Below are positions 56,125 to 64,000 of a stretch of 64,000 nt of DNA, one piece after another; positions within the stretch are counted from its first letter, which is position 1, and every line of letters starts with the position of its first letter. The translations under genes and the position numbers were made by a program. The notes under the pieces were generated by a model. That model made no database searches. It saw only the letters and a list, made by a program, of their open reading frames with translations, and was not told the DNA's origin. The stretch is from Gari tellinella (lineage: Eukaryota; Mollusca; Bivalvia; Cardiida; Psammobiidae), in assembly GCA_922989275.2 (NCBI GenBank), contig OV277859.1:85928198-85992197 (forward strand), in the 5' to 3' direction.

Positions 56125-56343
56125 AACATATCCCTATTTCAAAGTTAAATAGTGGTTTACATACCCATATTTCAAAATTAAAATGTGGCTGTCTCGTGAC
56201 TGCAGGTGAGTGGCGTAGTCACGTTTTAACTTTGAAATATTGATATGTTCGATCTAAGCGAGTCGCATTAGTATAGAAATTTAAGAGAAGAAAGAAGAAT
56301 ATGTTCGACTCAACCTAATTCGAGATAACCAGGTTCGACTGTA
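56125..56343. mobile_element. family F MITE, rearranged
   Basis: GTCGAACATATCCCTATTTC, ACATACCCATATTTCAAAAT, then TTTTAACTTTGAAATATTGA and GATAACCAGGTTCGACTG. The left end is duplicated or rearranged. Confidence 0.7.
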
Positions 56344-56533
56344 ATTGCTGGACGTAAAGGGATTGTGATCCCCGAGTCAAATCAAATTGGACGCCGACTG
56401 AAGTTTACGACAAGAATATTTAATGTAATTATTTTTTCCAATGTTGAAATACAGCCATTATTATTTCGCTGTTTCATGTTTTTGTTACATTGCCTATTAT
56501 TGATGCTATGATAAAAGAACCCAATGAACACAT

Positions 56534-56783
56534 TTAACCCTTTACCCCATAGAAGCGACTTTTAGCGAATCTGATTTATTCATCCGCTGAAGAAAATAGT
56601 TCCAATTTAATAATTTAATATATATTATAGGGAAAATTTTCAATATATTCTAGCACAGGATAGCTTAAAGCAGGCTGAAAGTAAAGCAGAATGCGCCGTA
56701 AGCGCATTCTGCTTTACTTTCAACCTGCTTTAAGTAGTAACCTATTTTCAATTCTAGAAATAGGCTATCAGGTAAAGGGTTAA
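56534..56783 (+). mobile_element. family C MITE
   Basis: TTAACCCTTTACCCCATAGA ... GCTATCAGGTAAAGGGTTAA. Hairpin centre GCGCCGTAAGCGC. Confidence 0.93.
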
Positions 56784-56909
56784 CAGAACTTGAAATCAAG
56801 TTGATTAGTATTGATCTGACAAACATGATTTTTTGTTTGATTGGGACGTATATTTACAACTGAACTGTCAAATCGGCGAATTGAAAATTACTATACAAGG
56901 ATCTATATA

Positions 56910-57191
56910 CAGTACCCCCTCTCTACAGCGACACCAAAATGAGACACATATTGTGTGTGTTGTTCGGAGGGGGTCGTTATAGGGAGGAAAATTAAGACTT
57001 TGGCTTACACTTGCAAACAGATTGAATCCAGATCAGACGCCGCGTAACGCGGCGTCTGATCTGGATTCAAGCTGTTTGTCACTCGTCATTATGTTTCTTT
57101 CTGGTGAAATGTAAATTATATGACTTTGAGGAAAACAGCAGGTGACAATTTTAAGAAGACGATATTGACGCTGTTGGGAGGGAGCACTGTA
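56910..57191 (-). mobile_element. family B MITE
   Basis: CAGTACCCCCTCTCTACAGC ... TGGGAGGGAGCACTGTA with TA. Perfect core-I hairpin 57013-57079 (GCCGCGTAACGCGGC). Confidence 0.92.
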
Positions 57192-58008
57192 CATACTACT
57201 TGGATCATAATCTATCCCCTACTAAGGCAAAATTTATCCAAACTTTTTTTTTTCATTTTTCGAAAAATGTATCCGCGAATGTCAGTAATTTTTGCGGCGC
57301 TTGTGACAGTCGTTTTTTGCAGATAGGAGCTATTCTCCACTTAATTGTTTATAAAGCTGTTTTACAGACGTTTGAGTATTTGAAAATATTGATTGTCAAA
57401 TAACATTTAGCAAATATCTAAGTGACATTTGCTCTAAATCTGTCATAAAGTACGTTCCTAGCACATATGATTTGCTAGAGAATTAACCATTGACACATTC
57501 AATTCATTCACATTGACAATACATTTCATTGACACATTTGACATGCATACAGCACATTTCAAAACATAATTAACTCTATCTATCATATACATTTGTGCAT
57601 GTCTCTACTTTACTGTTTTGGTAACCAATGTTGAACAACATTGATACCAGTTCAGATTTTTAAGGTAATTTTAGTATTAATGGGACCTACCGATAGAATA
57701 ACAATTTGAATGGATATTTATAAGAGTGTTTTTATGAATAACCACAGGGCCCTGCACAATAAAATACTTTCCCATAGTTTCATATATCAATACAACTATT
57801 TAAAATACTCCATCAGAAAGTTTAATGTATTATTATATGTTGTTAAAAAAAGAAAGATTTTCCGACCTACCGTCCCTAATTTTTTAGGGCATGTTATAGG
57901 AACACACAGGTATTTTTTATTTAGCCTAAATGACACTGGGTTTAGCAAACTGTGGAACTAGATCAGACGCAGTGTAACACGGAGTTTGAATAGATCACAG
58001 ACGTTTCG
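57192..58008. other. no recognised gene
   Basis: T-rich and AT-rich. The frame 57710-57961 has no known domain. Core-I debris (GCAAACTGTGGAACTAGATC) at 57945-57990. Confidence 0.45.
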
Positions 58009-58172
58009 ATATAAATAGAGGATCTTACATGAGTGCTCATTAATTATCATTTTTAATAAACGAGTTGACTAAAACAATATGACGCGAGCCTTGGCGAGCG
58101 TTATATTTGTTTTAGTCAACGAGTTTATTAAGAATGATAAATAATGAGCACGAATGTTAGATCCTATTTATC
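58009..58172. mobile_element. small foldback element
   Basis: ATAAATAGAGGATCTTACAT / ATGTTAGATCCTATTTAT arms, and AAACGAGTTGACTAAAACAA / TTGTTTTAGTCAACGAGTTT inner arms, with centre GCGAGCCTTGGCGAGCG. The layout resembles 7998-8143. Confidence 0.85.
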
Positions 58173-58851
58173 ACATAAACATTTTAAAACCCTTTTAAGT
58201 GAACTGAATCCGTAGTTTTTTGTCTCTCCGCCATATGTATTTTCCGCCAAAACTTGACGTTGTTTACAGTAACGCCATGGCAAATGACGTTATTTGGCAC
58301 CCAGCGCCATGCAGCGCTCGTGGACAAACAGGTAGGGCCGGAGCCCAAATATTGATATTTCACTATAGTTTATTGAATGGCTTTATAACACTCCCAGAGC
58401 ACAGGGCCCCGACACGATTAATTTTTAGGGGAACAAATTGTCAGAAAGTATATATAGAGACAAGGGATACAACTGATTTTCAGTATATTCTCACCCCATC
58501 TCGACAAAACCGGGCATATCATGAATAAATATTGATGAAACGACACCCTTTTTGCATTTCTGTCTAGCTAATATGATACCCGTCCATAAAAACATAACAT
58601 AAAACCAACTGTAAGCATACAATTTTATCAGTAACTGCGTCCACTCATTGAAATCACCGATTTTCGGAAAACGGGACAGGTGTTCGTTCATAGCCAACAC
58701 AGCATTAGACACCTCTGGACGCTTGTTTAGGCGGTATTTTCGAGCATTACAGTAATACAGTTCCATAGATATCAATTTTGACACATATAAAAGCTGATTT
58801 GTACTCAAATCATTGCCATATCATCAACAAATTAGCATGTTTTCATCGGCA

Positions 58852-58990
58852 GTAAATCTGAATAAGAGGAGATCCTTTGAAAGCACAGAAAACAAAGCAA
58901 ATACTGAAAATTGCAGACTCGGTTTAATTGAGTCTGTTCATGAGCAATACTGAAATGTGCTACAGTGCTCACGCCCCCTAGCACCGGCTT
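58852..58990 (+). repeat. 139-bp direct repeat, copy 1
   Basis: From AAATCTGAATAAGAGGAGAT to CCCCCTAGCACCGGCTTAAG. One or two differences from copy 2 at 59137-59275. Confidence 0.9.
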
Positions 58991-59136
58991 AAGCGGAATT
59001 CAACCTTCAACTGTAAATACGCTGAAATCAATGATTCCAAAGGACCAGAAAGTATAACAACACTGAGAATGAAGTACGGGGCGACTTTTTACAGCCGCCA
59101 CACAAGCACTTAACATCTGCTGTTGTGAATTATATA

Positions 59137-59275
59137 AATCTGAATAAGAGGAGATCCTTTGAAAGCACAGAAAACAAAGCAAATACTGAAAATTGCAGAC
59201 TCGGTTTAATTGAGTCTGTTCATGAGCAATACTGAAATGTGCAACAGTGCTCACGCCCCCTAGCACCGGCTTAAG
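59137..59275 (+). repeat. 139-bp direct repeat, copy 2
   Basis: Same unit as 58852-58990, in the same orientation, inside the spacer of the inverted duplication. Confidence 0.9.
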
Positions 59276-59792
59276 TTATTCTTGTACATGTAAGCTTTTT
59301 TGGTACGGCAATATTTAAGAAGAAATCAGCTTGATCGGTGTCAAAAATGTATATCTATGCAACTGCATGACTGTCATGTTCGATATTACCGCCTAATCAA
59401 GCGTGCAGTAGTGGCCAATGACTGTAATGCTCGAAAATACCGCCTAAACAAGCGTACAGTAGTGGCCAATGCTGTGTTAGCTATGAACGAACACCTGTCC
59501 CGTTTCCCGAAAATCGATGATTTCAGTGAGTGGACGCAGTTACTGTTAAAATTGCATGCTTACAGTTGTTTTTATGTTATGTTTTTATGGAAGGGTATCA
59601 TATTAGCTAGACAGAAATGCAAAAAGGGTGTCGTTTCACCAATATTTATTCATGATATGCCCGGTTTTGTCGAGGTGGGGTGAGAATATACTGACAATCA
59701 GTTGTATCCCTTGTCTCTATATATACTTTCTGACAATTTGTTCCCCTAAAAATTAATCGTGTCGGGGCCCTGTGTCCCAGAGTCGGTTTTAT

Positions 59793-61737
59793 GTGATAAT
59801 ATTATGTCTTTAGTTTTGTTTCTGTCTTAATAAAGTACATGTATAAGTAAATTTGACATTTTTAAAGCAGACGTCAAAACAGCAAGACAAATGCAGTTTT
59901 AAGTGTAGACAAGTCATTGTATTAAAAATCTATGTTTTCATTTATGAATGATGCAATGTTTGGGTAAGGTACATTTCATCATCAACTAATCGCCTGCTCG
60001 ACCTTTGACCCTTTGCCGCCATAACATCGAGTGATTTAATATTGTTGTCTGCAACATTGTTTATTATATAGACTTAATGCAATTTGGCTGATAAATAATG
60101 ATATTATGTGCGAACAGTTTAAATTCTAATCAGATTCAAAATTGCAGTCCTCTCTTTGTCTAAATTGTCTTCAATACAACTGCAATCGCTTTTTTCATTG
60201 AAATGGTTAAACCAAAGCTCATTAAACCATAAACATTACTGGCACAATATCAGATTTAATTTGGAATAACGCCATTTCATATATATGGCGACCGCTTATG
60301 TTGCCTTCAAAAACAATGATGTCTGCTGCAAGAGGTGGCTGGTTAAGTGCGATTTGTTTACAATTAAATAGACCTTATGTTTTTCTGCGTTTTGTACTAA
60401 AACAATGACCACATGTCCATTGTAAACAGCTTGGAGCCTGGCTATAAGCTAGGTTGCCTGGCATCTGATCAGACTTCAAACTGTTTGCCACTGAAACAGA
60501 AATAAATCGCCAGAATCAAAACCAAAAGTTGTCATGTTTCGACATGGTATTGTATTACATATATTTATTCTTCTTTTGATTGGCTTGTTAGTACAAGTTA
60601 GAATGTATCTTACTAGATTGTATAGTTTGTATTTGTCTTGTCTGTTTCCCCCCTTTCTCCATAGAGTGGCGAATACGTTCCCATTAAAAGCGTTTATGCT
60701 AAACACCTTATTATACAAACAGCCTTAATCCTGCGTCTGATCGGTCTCCAAACTTTTTACCACCCAGAATAAAAAAGAATCACAAAGACAGTCAAGAAAT
60801 TTAGCATACATTTTAATACTTTTTCTTGTACTGCATTTGTTTAAACTTGAAAGAATATCGTTTTTCCAGCTATATTAAAACAGTTCTTACCATTTTGTGT
60901 TTTTTCTTTCTTTATATATATATTTATTCATATAATGTTTTTCGTCCTTTTTCTATATAGAGTTCGATTTAAGTGAAGTATATGTATTTGTTCATATGTA
61001 TATACTAGTATAATGCATGCATGTATACAATTACATCAGTATATTATTTTCTGTGACCAATTATGTATTACCATGTATATGCACCAACCTTTGAAAGTGG
61101 AGAATCGCAATTAATGTTGGCAGAACATGCGGCCCAACCCCCTTTCATGCTATTGGGAGTATTATGGGATTAAACCAATGTAATGTTTTGTTAAGTAAAA
61201 GGGCATTCAACTTTACTCTATAGTCGTACATATCTACATAGATTTATCGCCTGTTCGACCCTAGTCATTTAACCACCATACTATCGGGCACTTTATTATT
61301 GATGTCTTCACCACTGTTTAGGCAGTTTGACTGGACACATATTGATATGATTTTCAAACAGTCTGGCTCCTGATCAGACACAGACCTAATGTTTTCTTAT
61401 CTTGATTTAATCAATTTACAGTGAAACTTTATTCGCCTATTTTGGTGATACGGTTAAACCAAAGCTAACTGAATAAGAAATATACTATTGGCACAATATC
61501 AGATTTAGCTGAAATAACACAACTGCACATATACATGTCGGGCGTCTATGTTGTGTGCCAAAAGATTGCTGAACTTTGAGCTTGAAACTATTATTTTTTG
61601 TCCTTTTACAGCAATCCACCCTTAAACACTTAAGCAAACAGAGTATACCCACACGAAATGCAGATCCAATATCACAATGGAAGAGAAAGAAATTGCATTT
61701 TATAAATTCACAATACATGTACAATCCCACTCAACGC
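59793..61737. other. no gene; scattered core-I debris
   Basis: Worn core-I or family A/G pieces: AACAGCTTGGAGCCTGGC ... CTTCAAACTGTTTGCCAC (60425-60490), GGTCTCCAAACTTTTTACC (60743), GCAGTTTGACTGGACAC / AACAGTCTGGCTCCTGATCAG (61320-61380). TATATATATATTTATTC tract at 60915. No supported coding frame. Confidence 0.45.
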
Positions 61738-61941
61738 TTAACCCTCTGCCCATTTCCGCGTTTAACTTATTTCTCCACTCAAGAAACCCTTTAATGCAGT
61801 CATATATGCGTTTACCAAAGTAAATATTTTCTATATCCTTGCAGATGATTAATTTAAAACAGGATGAAAGTAACTTTTTAACCTATATCAAGTGATCACC
61901 TGTCTTCAAAACTAGAAACAGGCTAATGGGTAAAGGGTTTA
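61738..61941 (+). mobile_element. family C MITE, hairpin reduced
   Basis: TTAACCCTCTGCCCATTTCC ... CTAATGGGTAAAGGGTTTA. The hairpin has collapsed to AAACAGGATGAAAGTAACTT. Confidence 0.8.
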
Positions 61942-62239
61942 TATAAGAGGTAATATGTTTAAAAAGAGTTGTTTGCTTTTCTCCCTAAAATATACTTCGG
62001 TATGAGTTGCACATACTTTCTGACTAGGCACTGGATTGTTCGCCGTCTGATAAGGAACTATTTGCAACTGTCAATGCATCAAGGCCGGTGCACTGAACAG
62101 ACTCAAGCAGAATCGTTTTTGACATTCCTGATAGCTAGTGTAAGTAATAATCATAACAGTCTACGCTATTGTCTCGAAAGGACAAAACACAGCCAACTAT
62201 AGAGGTCATATTAAATCTTTCTCTGCTGGACATCAATTT
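61942..62239. other. no gene seen
   Basis: Unique sequence; a 77-codon frame at 61969-62202 has no family. Confidence 0.45.
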
Positions 62240-62415
62240 TTAGATATTGCAAACAGTGTTGACCCTTAAGGAACATAATGACGAGTGGCTTCACTGTTGG
62301 TTACATGTTTATTTTTCTGAAATATTTTCTAAATCTAGTCCTAAAATCAACATTTAAATCAATTTTTAGAAACGTTTGATTCATACATGCATATGGAATT
62401 GTCAACATAAAAAGG
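62240..62415. mobile_element. family D MITE, decayed
   Basis: GCAAACAGTGTTGACCCTTA ... GTGGCTTCACTGTTGG, then GAATTGTCAACATAAAAAGG. Confidence 0.5.
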
Positions 62416-62628
62416 GTTAACCTCTTCACTGCCTTGTCCCGAGTACAATAGATATTTGTAAACAGTTAAGATCCTGATCACGCCGCTTAACGCGGCGTCT
62501 GATTAGAATTCAAACTGTTTGACACTTATTTCAATATTTCTTAAATCATAATATAAAAAAAATAATTGAGAACTTTAAGCAGACGACAAAGTTTAAAATA
62601 GATAACGTTATGTCACAAAAGGGGTTAG
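62416..62628 (+). mobile_element. family G MITE (TTAA, core-I hairpin)
   Basis: GTTAACCTCTTCACTGCCTT at the left and CACAAAAGGGGTTAG at the right. Core-I hairpin about 62459-62521 (GCCGCTTAACGCGGCGTC). Confidence 0.82.
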
Positions 62629-62927
62629 ACAAAACTAGTTGTAGCCGGCTGGAACAGCTGAAATCTGGCACCGATCTATTAAGAATTGATAGTGTTTGCA
62701 TTGGAAGAACAAATAATCGCTTGTTGAATGCAATGTTACCGCCATCAATAATTTAGAATCTCAATCATTGTCATGTCAAGCGTGAGTTGGCTCAACTCTC
62801 GCAAACAGTATGATTTCTGATCAGACGCCATTGAACTCCATCACACGCTGAGTAACTATAGGAGTCTTTTTAAACTGTTTATAGTCCCTATTTTAATGAT
62901 TCGACAGGTTACAAAGAAAAGGAAGTA
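62629..62927. other. no gene; core-I debris
   Basis: GCAAACAGTATGATTTCTGA ... TTTTTAAACTGTTTATAG at 62802-62885 is a decayed core-I hairpin. Confidence 0.45.
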
Positions 62928-63122
62928 CAGTCGAAACTCGATAGTACGAACATGCGTTGATTCGAACATACCCATATTTCAAAGTTAAAACGTGGCTTAG
63001 CCACGTTTTAACTTTGAAATACGGGTATGTTCGACTTAAGTGAGACCGACTTATCGAAATTAAATATACAGAATACTGGTACGATCGATAAAAGCGAGTT
63101 TGAAGTATCGAGTTTCGACTGT
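62928..63122. mobile_element. family F MITE (Tc1/mariner-like), best copy
   Basis: CAGTCGAAACTCGATAGTAC ... GTATCGAGTTTCGACTG next to TA. Central hairpin ATTTCAAAGTTAAAACGTGG / CCACGTTTTAACTTTGAAAT is perfect. Small open frames over it are by-products. Confidence 0.92.
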
Positions 63123-63905
63123 ATTTTAATGGCGAAAGTACATGTACTCTTAACCTTTTCACCGCAAAATTTAACCGCCGATTTGAGCCCTTTCGCAGAC
63201 AATTTGACATCTGCAATATTATGAAAATTCAAAAATTTTATTAAATTTTGATACTTTGTATATAGATTTATTCCAGAGCTACAGATAGTATGCATTTTGG
63301 AGTATACCTAATTAAATATATGAAAAAAAGCGATTACTATACAAACTGAAAAGTAACCACTATAAATGATAATACTATTAATAAAAAAATCTGAATGCCC
63401 GATTAGATTAAAAACAATACTCAATTAATTATTTGACTAATATTACCCAATGAAAAATTGTAAATATCCTATTCTATAAAACATCGAAAAGCTTATATGT
63501 AGAAGAAGAGAAGTAAAACATAAATAATTACACTAACCAACTTTAAAGATTCTTTATAATTATACATGTACAATGAGCTGACGTCCTATATACAAATGCA
63601 TAACTTATTATGGGCAAAAGAATGCATTTTCTTTAAGTCACATCTTTAATGCCTGTTATGTAATACTTTAATGGCAAGCACAGTGGGCTATGCTTCAAGA
63701 GTCAATATTTTGTTCATGAATCCAGAAGGTCACAGTCCCATGTGGTAACATTTACAAATTGATTTGGAATTTGGTATTTGGAATACAAGTTCACAGACAT
63801 AACTGGGTTATCGAGTGTAGAGGAATATGCGACGTTTTACAAGTTTATTCACAGAGTTCACTGAGGGACACCCTTCTTCGACCAAACACGACTTGACTAA
63901 ACACT
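63123..63905. other. no gene seen
   Basis: AT-rich, nothing recognised. Confidence 0.5.
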
Positions 63906-63976
63906 GCAACAGTTTGGATCCAGATCAATTAGATGCCGAGTAACTTGGCGTCTGGTCAGGATCCATATTGTTTGGT
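63906..63976. mobile_element. core-I hairpin at window end
   Basis: AACAGTTTGGATCCAGATCA ... TCTGGTCAGGATCCATATTG; centre GCCGAGTAACTTGGC. It belongs to a core-I family whose ends cannot be judged. Confidence 0.7.
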
Positions 63977-64000
63977 ATACGACTGTATATTTCTTCAGAA

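Larger units (their letters stand above)
58388..59792. mobile_element. inverted duplication with an unrecognised frame in each arm
   Basis: Arms 58388-58802 and 59322-59792 are near-identical reverse complements (outer end CAGGGCCCCGACACGATTAA / TTAATCGTGTCGGGGCCCTG). The central part contains a 139-bp direct repeat (58852-58990 and 59133-59275). The arms carry matching open frames: minus 58491-58808 and plus 59300-59683, sharing NARKYRLNKR, NAVLAMNEHLSRFPKI, EWTQLL and ILARQKCKKGVVS. I do not recognise the protein. The plus copy has a small internal duplication (YRLIKRAVVAN / YRLNKRTVVAN). It could be a transposon with long inverted repeats or an old gene fragment captured in one. Confidence 0.7.

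Noticed and set aside
13733..61941. CRISPR-like or satellite array from the recurring 250-bp family C sequence
   Set aside because: Copies are dispersed, in both orientations, and TTAA-bounded; they are MITEs.

Overview
Eukaryotic nuclear DNA, AT-rich, with long introns and dense short inverted-repeat transposons. The gene content and repeat style fit a mollusc, most likely a bivalve; this is inferred from general appearance and the species cannot be fixed from sequence alone.

The one complete gene is on the + strand at 15486-30228. It encodes a VLDL-receptor / lipophorin-receptor type endocytic receptor of the LDLR family. I could chain 17 coding exons with GT-AG junctions and consistent phases into an 885-residue protein. 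The order is signal peptide, eight LDL-A ligand-binding repeats, EGF pair, six-bladed YWTD propeller, third EGF, Thr-rich stalk, one membrane helix, and a short tail with the FDNPVY internalisation signal. A further 18-nt microexon candidate (21920-21937) lies in the longest intron and keeps the frame.

The left end (571-3216) holds two pieces of a NadR/Ttd14-like P-loop ATPase gene. The first carries the Walker A motif. The second is a C-terminal exon with an apparent frame break. The catalytic middle is missing, so the locus looks like a pseudogene.

The rest is repeats. I distinguish nine MITE-like families. Families A, B, E and F have CAGT termini next to TA (Tc1/mariner-like). Families C, D, G and H are bounded by TTAA (piggyBac-like). 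Family I has CAGGG termini (hAT-like). Family C alone has about 24 copies or fragments, many inside receptor introns. In nearly every copy a long perfect or near-perfect hairpin sits in the middle. The same hairpin type recurs in families with unrelated ends: core I (CAAACAG...TCAGA / TCTGA...CTGTTTG) in A, B, D, G and H; core II (CTTAAAGCAGG...GCAGAA / TTCTGC...CCTGCTTTAAG) in C and E. One family A copy (54998-55191) lacks the hairpin precisely. This modular hairpin, shared across transposon superfamilies, is the most interesting signal here.

Larger structures are a 3-kb element with ~800-bp terminal inverted repeats (9467-12456), foldback elements (8628-9293, 10690-11622, 14242-14724, 58009-58172), a 66-bp higher-order minisatellite (6119-6699), an element built of TACGAATC-like repeats (42272-43975), and an inverted duplication carrying an unrecognised reading frame in each arm (58388-59792). 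From 30.9 kb to the end I found no recognisable host gene.
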